Source: a virus
Virus record (IMG/VR): IMGVR_UViG_3300007542_000015
Span: 1-34,580 of that record
DNA: 34,580 bases
Strand: one strand, 5' to 3'
The translations under genes and the position numbers were made by a program. The notes beneath the pieces were generated by a model. The model was given only the letters and a program-made list of their open reading frames with translations. It was not told the DNA's origin and ran no database searches. Within the stretch, counting starts at the first letter, position 1. The number at the start of each line of letters is the position of its first letter. Shown here one piece after another: positions 15,484 through 22,201 of this stretch.

Positions 15484-15820
15484 CACTCCGACAGAATATG
15501 AAGAACAATGTTTATTTGTTGAGTGGTTTTCTTTGCAGTTTCCACACGTAAGACTTTTTGCAATCCCTAATGGTATGCGAACAAGCATCGGGCAAGCTGT
15601 TAAATTTAAGAAATCTGGAACAAGCAAGGGAGTTCCAGATATTTTCATTCCAGAGTTAAACGCCGCTATTGAGTTCAAGAGAGTAAAGGGTGGAGTTCTT
15701 TCACATGAGCAAAAAGATTGGCTAAGATATTTAGAGGATCGATGCGGCATGAATTGCTTTGTGGCGCACGGATGTGATGAAGCCGTTAGATTTATAATGG
15801 GTTTGACACGCAACAAATAA
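15467..15820 (+). CDS. VRR-NUC domain nuclease
   Basis: A 117-residue stand-alone VRR-NUC (PD-(D/E)xK superfamily) protein. Visible motifs: an N-terminal Glu/Gln helix (EYEEQCLFVEWF), AIPNGMR near 38, then the active-site core GVPDIFIPELNAAIEFKR (Asp about 62, Glu about 72, Lys about 74), followed by LSHEQKDWLRYL and HGCDEAVRFI. Stand-alone phage VRR-NUC proteins are thought to cut branched DNA structures and may help clean DNA before packaging. It is the last rightward gene before the convergent operon and lies next to lysis genes rather than with recombination genes. Start ATG has AAAGG upstream. Confidence 0.87.
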   Translation: MKKINNTPTEYEEQCLFVEWFSLQFPHVRLFAIPNGMRTSIGQAVKFKKSGTSKGVPDIFIPELNAAIEFKRVKGGVLSHEQKDWLRYLEDRCGMNCFVAHGCDEAVRFIMGLTRNK

Positions 15821-15847
15821 GAATAGACAATTAAAACGGGTCTTCCT

Positions 15848-15896
15848 CCCAAATCTTTGGGCCTGATTGCGCTTCACGGAAGATGGCTTTCAGGCC
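15848..15896. terminator. Convergent-operon hairpins, likely bidirectional terminator
   Basis: The 82 bp between the rightward operon (ends 15820) and the leftward operon (ends 15903) contain two overlapping inverted repeats: CCCAAA-TC-TTTGGG (15848-15861) and GGCCTGA...TCAGGCC (15860-15866 with 15890-15896, with an inner CTTC/GAAG hairpin). They share bases, so only one can form at a time. T-runs are modest, so termination strength is uncertain. Confidence 0.5.
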
Positions 15897-15902
15897 TTCA
15901 AA

Positions 15903-15983
15903 TTATTTTCTTGCTGCGACTATTAAATACATTGCAATTATGGTTACAAAATACAAAAAGGCTATGATGCTGCTTAACTTCAT
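15903..15983 (-). CDS. 26-residue membrane peptide
   Basis: A very short ORF encoding MKLSSIIAFLYFVTIIAMYL plus IVAARK: one membrane helix with a basic end. Its ATG overlaps the stop of the upstream metallopeptidase gene (ATGA), the same coupling used by other genes in this phage, which is the main reason to believe it. It is the last gene of the leftward operon. Function unknown. Confidence 0.5.
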   Translation of the reverse strand: MKLSSIIAFLYFVTIIAMYLIVAARK

Positions 15984-16405
15984 ATCCATCTCTGGATGTT
16001 GCTAGAACAATAATATGGAACGCTGAACATATTTTTTTCTTCGCTAGGATAATTAGATCCATGACTAAATCCAATTGAATGAAGCATCTCATGTACAAGC
16101 AAGCCAACTAGATCACTAAACTCTAGAGAATCAAGCTTTCTGATGTTAATGTGGATCTTACCATTTTTGGAATATCCAAGCGCTGAAGTAAATGGATTCC
16201 ATGGTCTATATGTGAAAACTGGAACTATTTTATTAAATGCTTTTATTTTCTCGGTTATTTCATAGCCTGAACCAGAACCAAATTTAAAGTCATCTTTCTC
16301 TCTCAATTCTTGCATCATGTTTGACTGATGGTTAAATAAATTTGTTGCTGCATGAATAGCGCCAGCAATTCTTGGGCTTATAGTTCTATTGTCGTAAATC
16401 TTCAT
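15980..16405 (-). CDS. HExxHxxGxxH zinc metallopeptidase
   Basis: A 141-residue protein with a full metzincin-type zinc motif, HEMLHSIGFSH (His105, Glu106, His109, His115), and a Met (NMF, about 126) a short distance after it that could be the Met-turn. It has no signal peptide, so it would act inside the infected cell unless released at lysis. It lies in the leftward early operon between genes for two tiny membrane proteins and overlaps both by ATGA junctions. The substrate is unknown. Possible roles are inactivating a host protein or processing a phage protein. Catalytic-site assignment is strong, biological role open. Confidence 0.8.
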   Translation of the reverse strand: MKIYDNRTISPRIAGAIHAATNLFNHQSNMMQELREKDDFKFGSGSGYEITEKIKAFNKIVPVFTYRPWNPFTSALGYSKNGKIHINIRKLDSLEFSDLVGLLVHEMLHSIGFSHGSNYPSEEKNMFSVPYYCSSNIQRWI

Positions 16406-16581
16406 TTTTTATTAATCCTGGTTATAATTAAATTACAATCTTGAATTGTTTTGCTTGCGTGCCTAAGCTCTGATCCAACTTTGATCAAAGCAATTTCGTG
16501 ACCAAGGAATACAGCGGCTGCCATTAACAATACAAAGCAATATGCAATCATGATTATGTCGTAAAATTTAAGATCATTCAT
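16402..16581 (-). CDS. 59-residue membrane protein upstream of the metallopeptidase
   Basis: A small ORF starting MNDLKFYDIIMIAYCFVLLM. One hydrophobic helix (about 9-26) is followed by an amphipathic basic helix (VGSELRHASKTIQD...). The ribosome site AAGGA is 7 bases before ATG. Its start shares a base with the previous TAA (TAATG) and its stop overlaps the metallopeptidase ATG (ATGA). It is a good small-gene call. A membrane partner for the protease is possible from context only. Confidence 0.65.
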   Translation of the reverse strand: MNDLKFYDIIMIAYCFVLLMAAAVFLGHEIALIKVGSELRHASKTIQDCNLIITRINKK

Positions 16582-16955
16582 TAGAATATCCTTCTTACTT
16601 CACTCTCAAGCGAGAATTGTAAATTGATTATTTTCATGTCACCAAGCTTTCTAAATTTTGGAGTTCCAGTCTCAGAGAATCCTAAAAAGCTGTAAGTGGT
16701 ATCATCAAGCTCGAATAGCGTTTCCTTAGTTTCTTTTAAAATGTCGGCCATTGTAACCGCGCAAAACTCTTCAATGTACCAATCAACCATTCTTATAACT
16801 ACGCTTAGCTTTCCTGTTTTAATTGCATAAACAAAATTATATCTATCTTTATCATGCTCAACTGCTAGATATTGGTCAATGTACGTGCTTGCGCTAGTGT
16901 CAGACAGTGGGCTGTATTTTCTTAAGTTTGCTAGAAGCTCTTTCATGTCTTTCAT
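16581..16955 (-). CDS. Unknown early protein (124 residues)
   Basis: A 124-residue protein not assigned to a family. The sequence is mixed alpha/beta, with a helical N-terminal half (MKELLANLRKYSPL... YIDQYLAVEHDKDRYNFVYAIKTGKLSVVI) and a C-terminal beta-rich part (TLFELDDTTYSFLGFSETGTPKF). The start has AAAGGGA upstream and lies 56 bp inside the exonuclease gene. It is followed without a gap by the small membrane protein gene. Confidence 0.65.
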   Translation of the reverse strand: MKDMKELLANLRKYSPLSDTSASTYIDQYLAVEHDKDRYNFVYAIKTGKLSVVIRMVDWYIEEFCAVTMADILKETKETLFELDDTTYSFLGFSETGTPKFRKLGDMKIINLQFSLESEVRRIF

Positions 16956-17550
16956 TTTGTATCCCTTTTTTTGCCCAGTTTTCCCACTCTAGAAATTCTG
17001 GAATGTTAATATCGTTTATCATCTTCATAAAAAGCTTATGAGTCATAATACAATCTTCTTCACTATTATGATGATTAAATTCTCCTAAATTGAAATAATT
17101 ACATAGTGATTTTAAATTAAGCTTTGATCCTATGCCAAGATATTTTGCGATTGAGTGGGTTGATAAATACTTCGATTCTGGGAAGCACTGCCCAAAGTCA
17201 AAATAGTACCCATTATCCAGCGCATGAAATCTCAAGATAGCAGCATCATAAGACGTATTATTTTGGCGATTTGCGTGAAAAATTAAATGATTGTTTTTAC
17301 CATTCAAAAGCCAATTAAACATTCTGTCCATTTCATCTTTATAAGGGCTAAATGAGTAAGCCTCTTCTCTACTTATCCCGTGAATTGCTGATGCACCTTC
17401 AGCGTCAGATCCCCAAATTCTAGGCTTAAATTTAAATCCCTTGCTTTCAATAACATTAAAAGAATTATCCATTAGAATAAAGTCAGCAGTTAGTATCTCT
17501 GCACTCGCTGGCCTTAGCGAGGTTGATTCTAAATCTGTTACTAAGAACAC
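16900..17550 (-). CDS. DEDDh 3'-5' exonuclease (DnaQ-like)
   Basis: A 216-residue DnaQ-fold exonuclease. Motif I is VTDLEST (Asp6, Glu8), motif II is SYDAAIL (Asp102) and motif III is HHNSEEDC (His161, Asp166), giving the DEDDh set. Such enzymes degrade DNA or RNA from the 3' end. In an operon with ERF and SSB it probably processes ends for recombination. The start is GTG at 17550, preceded by TAAGG and overlapping the SSB TAG stop (TAGTG). It ends 56 bp inside the next gene. A second, unrelated DEDDy exonuclease is encoded on the other strand at 20892. Confidence 0.85.
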   Translation of the reverse strand: MFLVTDLESTSLRPASAEILTADFILMDNSFNVIESKGFKFKPRIWGSDAEGASAIHGISREEAYSFSPYKDEMDRMFNWLLNGKNNHLIFHANRQNNTSYDAAILRFHALDNGYYFDFGQCFPESKYLSTHSIAKYLGIGSKLNLKSLCNYFNLGEFNHHNSEEDCIMTHKLFMKMINDINIPEFLEWENWAKKGIQNERHERASSKLKKIQPTV

Positions 17551-17858
17551 TATGCGACCTTATCGCCTAGCAATTGAACAGAATTGGCAAGAACGCTAAA
17601 ACGCTCCTTTCCTTCATCATCTTTACTTAGCTGAACTTTACCCTCAACAAAGCACTCTCTTTTTTCTTCTCCATACTTTAAAAGAATTTCAGCAGTTTTA
17701 GAAAAACATACGCAGTTAAAGAATGTCGTGGTTTCTTTCTCTCCAAACTTTTCATAAACTCGCACTGTAAAAGATGCCATTGGCTTTCCTGACTTGGTTT
17801 CAATTGCCTTAATTTTGTAGAGCTTTCCGCCAATTCTTAAGTCATTAATCGATATCAT
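17550..17858 (-). CDS. ssb: Single-stranded DNA-binding protein (OB fold)
   Basis: A 102-residue OB-fold protein. The pattern is that of phage/bacterial SSB: NDLRIGGKLY, KSGKPMASFTVRVYEKF, TTFFNCVCFSKTAEIL, ECFVEGKVQLSKDDEGKERFSVLANSVQLLG. It lacks the long linker and acidic DDDIPF-like tip of bacterial SSB, ending GDKVA, so it probably does not recruit host SSB partners in the usual way. It would coat single strands for ERF-mediated annealing. The ribosome site AAAGGAAAATAAT is made from the last codons of the ParB-like gene. Confidence 0.85.
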   Translation of the reverse strand: MISINDLRIGGKLYKIKAIETKSGKPMASFTVRVYEKFGEKETTTFFNCVCFSKTAEILLKYGEEKRECFVEGKVQLSKDDEGKERFSVLANSVQLLGDKVA

Positions 17859-17859
17859 A

Positions 17860-18612
17860 TTATTTTCCTTTTTTTATTTCTATTCTGTTTTTTTCAGAAA
17901 GCGAGTAATTATAACAAGCCACTATTGACCTTATTGTTTCATCGACTGATTTTGGATTTATCCACTTGCTAATATTTGAATCTACTCTTTGCATTATCTC
18001 AACAGGAGACTTATTTGATGCTGAAGAAACTCTAGATAATGCGTAACAAGCCCTTACAGTGTATTTTTCTTGAACCCTTGATTCACTCAATGCTGAAAGT
18101 GTTTGAATTGTTAAGTCTTTAAACTTGATAGCGATCATTTTATTTTTATCAATGTCATCACCAACTTGCGAACCTGTTCCACCATTCTTGACCAGCATTG
18201 TGACAATCGCTGAAATATCAAACTTGTCATCAAACATTGAAGATATTTTGTAAGCAGTTAGCGCACCAACATCGCCAGATTTTGCAAGCATTTCAATCTT
18301 GTCTTTAAGTGAATGAGTCTTGCCAGCAATGTTCACTCTATGCACGGCTTCAAATGAGTTATCGCTACCTTGGACTATATAATATACAGGAGAGCCAAGA
18401 ATCCTGGATGCCTCAAGTCTATGTTGTCCGTCAATTACTTCAAGATTTTTTGTTACCAAAATCGGGAATACGTGCAACTGAAACTTGTCTTTATTTAAAG
18501 ATATTAGTTTGTTTAAATTTGACCTATTTAGATCTCTATTCCATTCAATAGTTTTAAAAGAGTCATACTTGAATGATACTTTTATTTCTGGTGAATCAGG
18601 AAATATTTTCAT
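17860..18612 (-). CDS. ParB N-terminal domain protein
   Basis: A 250-residue protein with a ParB/sulfiredoxin-like N-terminal domain. The signature VIDGQHRLEASRIL (about 59-72) follows FPILVTKNLE. In the ParB superfamily this motif binds nucleotide (CTP in true ParB). The remainder is helical and unlike a partition HTH/dimer domain, and no parA partner is present, so plasmid-like partition is unlikely. Phage copies of this domain often sit with recombination genes as here, and roles in DNA binding or nicking have been proposed. The end KKGK* encodes the ribosome site for ssb. Confidence 0.8.
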   Translation of the reverse strand: MKIFPDSPEIKVSFKYDSFKTIEWNRDLNRSNLNKLISLNKDKFQLHVFPILVTKNLEVIDGQHRLEASRILGSPVYYIVQGSDNSFEAVHRVNIAGKTHSLKDKIEMLAKSGDVGALTAYKISSMFDDKFDISAIVTMLVKNGGTGSQVGDDIDKNKMIAIKFKDLTIQTLSALSESRVQEKYTVRACYALSRVSSASNKSPVEIMQRVDSNISKWINPKSVDETIRSIVACYNYSLSEKNRIEIKKGK

Positions 18613-18613
18613 C

Positions 18614-19168
18614 TTATTTTCCTTTGCTGTTCTGAGCGTTAATCCATTCAGACGCTTCTTTAAATGAATCTATTTTAGGTGTTTCGATGTTTTTAGATTT
18701 TGAGATTGCATATATGGCTTTCTTCTGTTGCTCAGTAGCTCCACCAGTATCAGACTTGTATGTTTTTAATGGTTGTGATGGTTGGTGATTATTAACTGGC
18801 GCTAAATTATTCCCATCATTATCATCTTCAGTAGTTGAAACACCTAGCATGGCTTGTAATTGGTAACGCTTATAGTAAGTGATTAACGATCCATATTTTT
18901 GAGGATCTGCATGGTGAGGTAAAATCATTTCTGATTCTAGCGCCTCGCCAGATGAGTGAATTAACTTAGTTATTAAAATTGTTTTATCGTTATCAATTCT
19001 CATTGGTTGGATAACCGCTATCCCACAACTTGAAAGAACTGGAACTACTGTTTGAAGAATTGATGATAGATCGGCGTATGAGGACTTGAAAAATGGATTT
19101 TCACTATCCTTTGCCACTGCCTTCATTTGTGTTTGAAATTTTACCAGAGCCTCTGAGATTGATTTCAT
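18614..19168 (-). CDS. erf: ERF-family single-strand annealing protein
   Basis: A 184-residue Erf-like recombinase. Conserved features are NPFFKSSYADLSSIL (about 24-38), VVPVLSSCGIAV, the DPQKYGSLITYYKRYQLQAMLGV block (about 88-110) and a DDDGN-like acidic end of the core (EDDNDGNN, about 114-121). Erf proteins anneal complementary strands and promote genome circularisation or recombination-dependent replication, fitting the neighbouring SSB and exonuclease. A Pro/Ser/Thr linker leads to a C-terminal helical domain (EQQKKAIYAISKS... FKEASEWIN) found on many phage recombinases. AAAAGGA is the ribosome site. Confidence 0.9.
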   Translation of the reverse strand: MKSISEALVKFQTQMKAVAKDSENPFFKSSYADLSSILQTVVPVLSSCGIAVIQPMRIDNDKTILITKLIHSSGEALESEMILPHHADPQKYGSLITYYKRYQLQAMLGVSTTEDDNDGNNLAPVNNHQPSQPLKTYKSDTGGATEQQKKAIYAISKSKNIETPKIDSFKEASEWINAQNSKGK

Positions 19169-19337
19169 CTTGCATCCTTTTAAAAGCCAAGTCGAGTGGC
19201 TTCTGTTTGTTTTGTATCGTTTTACATTTACATTTAGTCTGTGCTGTTACACTTACATCATTCATTGCCCACTTGTCACCATAATTAAACTCATATTCAA
19301 AAAAACACTTTGGGCATATAATTATTTCAGAACTCAT
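19104..19337 (-). CDS. Small zinc-finger-like protein
   Basis: A 77-residue protein with CPKC near residue 8 and CKC near 36, a possible four-Cys zinc site, then a basic helix. Its ATG overlaps the previous stop (ATGA) and has GCAAAGGAAAATAA upstream, an identical copy of the ribosome module before the ParB gene. It ends 65 bp inside the ERF gene with tandem TAG TGA. A DNA- or RNA-binding role is plausible from the Cys pairs. Confidence 0.6.
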   Translation of the reverse strand: MSSEIIICPKCFFEYEFNYGDKWAMNDVSVTAQTKCKCKTIQNKQKPLDLAFKRMQDEINLRGSGKISNTNEGSGKG

Positions 19338-19981
19338 AATTTATTTTCCTTTGCATAACTTCTTAGAGATCTAACAAAATACTCTCGATCATTGCGCTCA
19401 AAAGCCTCATTGCTTATTAAGCCCTGCTGAAGTATTGCATCACCTTTCTTAAAATAAGATCTTAGCCAGTCATTCAATACTAGCATCTCTTGATAGTATG
19501 CGTTAAACATTCTTGAGGCTGGGAATATTTTGTCAGCGTAAATTTTACACATACCAGTTAATTGCTCTTGAGTTCCAAACGTCATGAATTTGGCTTTTAA
19601 ATGGAAATAACATCGGTGTGATAGATCATTTAGCTCATCAACTGAAACGCTCGCCTTGGCCATATATGGACGTAATAGCTCCATAATTTGATTAAGTGTG
19701 GGCATCTTCTCAAACTTGAATGGGATTGATTTACAAACTGCTTCTAAATTATCATCACTGCACCCTGAGTCAATTATATCCTTGGCCCAAAGCGCAAGTG
19801 TTGACTGGTTTGGTGCATACTGAAATCGAAGTGCCACGTTTTTAAGGTGGTTTTCTGCATTGGACTTCTGAACGTCTAGTGACTTGTGAGATTTTTTTAG
19901 CCTATCAAGGGACGGCTCATCATTCCAGCCCTGCATATATTTAATGGTTGAGCTTATGTCGTGTGTCATTTTTGCATCCAT
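19334..19981 (-). CDS. First gene of the leftward early operon, unknown helical protein
   Basis: A 215-residue, mostly helical protein with no family recognised with confidence. The middle (LALWAKDIIDSGCSDDNLEAVCKSIPF, then MPTLNQIMELLRPYMA) has the look of small phage replication or helicase-loader-associated domains, but this is weak. As first gene after the divergent control region and upstream of ERF/SSB, a replication or regulatory role is likely. Two starts are possible: ATG 19981 has no ribosome site, while ATG 19969 (MTHDISS...) has GGA six or seven bases upstream and may be the true one. Confidence 0.65.
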   Translation of the reverse strand: MDAKMTHDISSTIKYMQGWNDEPSLDRLKKSHKSLDVQKSNAENHLKNVALRFQYAPNQSTLALWAKDIIDSGCSDDNLEAVCKSIPFKFEKMPTLNQIMELLRPYMAKASVSVDELNDLSHRCYFHLKAKFMTFGTQEQLTGMCKIYADKIFPASRMFNAYYQEMLVLNDWLRSYFKKGDAILQQGLISNEAFERNDREYFVRSLRSYAKENKL

Positions 19982-20131
19982 TTGTTTTTATTTGTAAAAT
20001 ATCTTGTAAAACAAAAAATAACTTATGTAAATAGACACATTTAAATCGTGTAATAGTTTCAATATCTAATTATTAGATAGTTGATTGATAATTATTATAT
20101 ATTACATTCTGACAATTATTGGGTAATCAAT
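19982..20131. promoter_or_regulatory. AT-rich divergent control region, candidate promoters or origin
   Basis: About 150 bp between the leftward operon and the candidate RNA. It is strongly AT-rich, has two TTGTAAAA copies (from about 19992 and 20004), a perfect 17-bp palindrome and the run ATTATTATATATTA (20091-20104). It probably holds the divergent early promoters. No -35/-10 pair with good spacing was convincing. An easily melted origin is possible. Confidence 0.45.
20063..20079. promoter_or_regulatory. Palindromic operator candidate
   Basis: TATCTAAT-T-ATTAGATA is a perfect 8-1-8 inverted repeat in the divergent control region. Its size and symmetry suit a dimeric HTH repressor such as the XRE protein encoded at 23310. 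I found no second copy elsewhere in the window by eye. Confidence 0.5.
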
Positions 20132-20147
20132 ATGAATCAATCAGAAT

Positions 20148-20560
20148 GGTCTATGCCTGTTGCCCGAGTACGAGAGATTGATGCGAAAGGGATAAAGCAT
20201 AGTAAGCAACGAAGCCTGACGGTTAATAGCTTAGGATGATCTAGCATCCAATTTGAATTACCTAGACGCTACTCCGAATAGGATTAAAGTAGAAAGCACT
20301 CCCAACTTAATGTCATGATGACGGTATAGTTTAATCTAGCGATTGGGACGAGATGAAAGATACAATGTGAGTTTTATAATTTCTGACTACAGGTTATAAA
20401 ACAGTATCTAAGGCTTCCTATTCCCTCGGGTTAATGTACTTTTAAAATAAAAATCTAATTTCTCTCTCGAGTAACATTTAGCCTTTAGGCCGAGCGCATG
20501 ATGCGCGAGTGTTACTGAGAAAACAAGCTGGAAGCGCGTTAGTCTTAATAGCAATGCTTT
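20148..20560 (+). ncRNA. Candidate large structured non-coding RNA
   Basis: About 400 bases with no convincing coding frame and a GC content of about 42% in 20151-20360. Pairings read directly: CTATGC 20151-20156 with GCATAG 20197-20202, interleaved with GTTGC 20159-20163 and GCAAC 20206-20210 (a pseudoknot order); GGATG/CATCC 20234-20249; TCCCAA near 20300 with TTGGGA near 20343; a 9-bp hairpin GTTTTATAA/TTATAAAAC 20371-20402 capped by CTG-ACTA-CAG; and a three-way junction closed by AGTAACA/TGTTACT (20470-20476 with 20510-20516, extended by TTTCTC/GAGAAA) enclosing GCC-TTTA-GGC and GCGC-ATGAT-GCGC hairpins. Strand is assumed from the rightward genes. I do not recognise the family. Large phage RNAs such as GOLLD or ROOL are possible comparators. 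Ends are approximate. Confidence 0.45.
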
Positions 20561-20583
20561 GAAAAATCTAGTATCTTTATTTT

Positions 20584-20853
20584 ATGAAGAATTATAAAGC
20601 AGACGTTTCTTGTATAGTGTGTGGTTGGAGAATGGGCGGCATGGTTACTTATCACCATGTTTATACCAGAAAAGCCTATCCAGAATATTCAACATCAGAA
20701 TTTAATCTAATGCCTCTTTGCGCTTGGCATCACAACGAAACGCACAGCATTGGAACAGTGTCTTTTTCTAAAAAATACTCATCAGTTAATGACTGGCTAA
20801 TCTCTAAAGGTTGGCAACTGTTAAGTGGCAAATGGATTTACTCAAGTAATTAA
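20584..20853 (+). CDS. HNH nuclease
   Basis: An 89-residue HNH protein. It has CIVCGW near residue 10, TYHHVYTRKAYPEY (first His pair) near 21, and CAWHHNETHSIG near 46 with the N and final H of the fold, so it probably binds zinc and cuts DNA. It resembles short HNHc nucleases of phage replication/recombination regions more than intron endonucleases. No ribosome site is visible upstream (TATCTTTATTTT), so expression may depend on the structured region before it or on leaderless initiation. First gene of the rightward early operon. Confidence 0.8.
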   Translation: MKNYKADVSCIVCGWRMGGMVTYHHVYTRKAYPEYSTSEFNLMPLCAWHHNETHSIGTVSFSKKYSSVNDWLISKGWQLLSGKWIYSSN

Positions 20854-20891
20854 TTATATGCAATAGGCAATAAATGCCTCACCATTATTAA

Positions 20892-21863
20892 ATGGTTATT
20901 GAATTACATGAAATAGTAACAAGATTGAAGGCGCTGGCAAGCGAGCTAGGAAAGACTCCTACTGCCAAGCAGTTTGAGTTGTCAGGCATCTCTAAAAGAC
21001 AAATTCATAAGCATAGGTACTCAGAGATTTGTAAGATGGCAGGGCTTGAGCCAAACAGAAGGCCCCAAGACCAAGAGACTTATAAATTAGAGCTAAAACC
21101 TCCCAGGATTCTGATATTTGATATTGAGTCAAGTGATATGCTTGTAAGAGTATATGGCCTAAGAAATAACGACTACATCTCGCCCAATAACATAGTAAAA
21201 GATTGGCACTTATTGTCCTACGCTGCCAAATATTGGAAAGATGATAAAATGTATTATTTAGATAATAGATACGCACTTGATACAACAGACGACAGGCAAA
21301 TAGTTGAAGGGCTGCACGATCTTATAAGCAATTCAGATTGGATTTGTGGCCATAACATGAAGTCGTTCGATATTAAAAAGCTAAGAGCAAGAGCTGAGTT
21401 TTATGAGCTTCCACCAATCCCTCCTGTTAGAGTAATTGACACACTGACAATATGCAGAAAATACTTCGCCCTGTCATCAAACTCACTAGATTATGTAGGA
21501 AAGTATTTTAATCTAAAAAATCGAAAATCAAGCCATGGCAAGTTTCCAGGCAAGGCATTATTTGATGAGTGTATGAATGGAAACATGGAAGCATGGATGG
21601 AGTGCGAGCTTTATAATAAGCAGGACGTCATTGTTACTGAAGAGTTATTTGAAAGACTAATGAAGCATGACAGCTCGATAAATTTCCAAAGCCACACACA
21701 AAGCAAAGTTTGCTCATGTGGATCCATAGAGTTTAAAAAGAACGGCTTTAAATATGCAGCAAGCGGAACATTCCAAGCATATGCCTGCAAGGCTTGTGGA
21801 AAGCATCATCAAAGCAAAGACAATTTAATAGACAAAGAAACAAGAAGGGAATTTTTAAAATGA
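20892..21863 (+). CDS. DEDDy exonuclease with N-terminal homing-type repeat and C-terminal zinc ribbon
   Basis: A 323-residue protein in three parts. Residues about 8-55 (LASELGKTPTAKQFELSGISKR... CKMAGLEPNR) match the homing-endonuclease-associated helical repeat pattern, a likely DNA-binding unit. Residues about 70-255 are a RNase H-like exonuclease: FDIES (Asp77, Glu79), GHNMKSFD (Asp160) and YNKQD (Tyr241, Asp245), the DEDDy set. The C-terminus has a zinc ribbon (CSC at 274-276, CKAC at 299-302). It probably trims DNA during phage replication or repair. No clear ribosome site. A small hairpin AGGCA/TGCCT (20865-20879) lies just upstream. Its stop overlaps the next ATG. Confidence 0.82.
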   Translation: MVIELHEIVTRLKALASELGKTPTAKQFELSGISKRQIHKHRYSEICKMAGLEPNRRPQDQETYKLELKPPRILIFDIESSDMLVRVYGLRNNDYISPNNIVKDWHLLSYAAKYWKDDKMYYLDNRYALDTTDDRQIVEGLHDLISNSDWICGHNMKSFDIKKLRARAEFYELPPIPPVRVIDTLTICRKYFALSSNSLDYVGKYFNLKNRKSSHGKFPGKALFDECMNGNMEAWMECELYNKQDVIVTEELFERLMKHDSSINFQSHTQSKVCSCGSIEFKKNGFKYAASGTFQAYACKACGKHHQSKDNLIDKETRREFLK

Positions 21864-22201
21864 AAACTCCAAAGTTTTATAGATTTTATCAAGATCTTTA
21901 TCACCAAGAATTTGTGTTTCTTCCCGACTGGACAGAGGTTAATATTTATCAAGTATTTGGAGAGCCAATCCCGAACAGTGCTGGCGCAGTGTTTTTAAAA
22001 AATGGAGTCATTTGTATCTGGGTTAAAGAGTTTACATTAAAAAATCTAGAATACTTAACCCATGAAAGTGTTCACGCTGCTAACGTATTGTTTACCACCA
22101 GGGGACAAGAAATTGACGCTGTAAATGATGAAGCTCAAGCGTATCTAGTTCAATGGATATTTGGGCAATGTCTTAAACATTTAAGAGCAAAAAGAAAATG
22201 A
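21860..22201 (+). CDS. HExxH putative metallopeptidase
   Basis: A 113-residue protein. The open frame extends further upstream, but the start at 21860 fits best: AGAAGGGA lies upstream and the ATG overlaps the exonuclease stop (ATGA). The motif YLTHESVHAANVLF (His68, Glu69, His72) is followed by NDEAQAYLVQWIFG with Glu91 as likely third zinc ligand, giving a gluzincin-like arrangement of helices. Proteins of this type are frequent unassigned phage genes. It differs from the metzincin-type protein at 15980-16405. Role unknown. Confidence 0.7.
   Translation: MKTPKFYRFYQDLYHQEFVFLPDWTEVNIYQVFGEPIPNSAGAVFLKNGVICIWVKEFTLKNLEYLTHESVHAANVLFTTRGQEIDAVNDEAQAYLVQWIFGQCLKHLRAKRK

Noticed and set aside
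20132-20239. 35-codon ORF (MNQSEWSMPVARVRE...) in the non-coding region
   Set aside because: No good ribosome site, and it overlaps the interleaved helices of the candidate RNA. It is probably chance, though not excluded.
20148-20560. Group I intron as explanation of the structured region
   Set aside because: GATGACGGTATAGT (from 20317) resembles a group I S/P7' element and CCTAGACGCTACTCC (from 20261) faintly resembles an R element, but the P7 pairing has mismatches, I could not build P3/P4-P6, and there is no split gene to act as exons.
21794-21859. Upstream extension of the HExxH protein
   Set aside because: The extension lies wholly in the exonuclease zinc-ribbon region, while ATG 21860 has AGAAGGGA and an ATGA junction.
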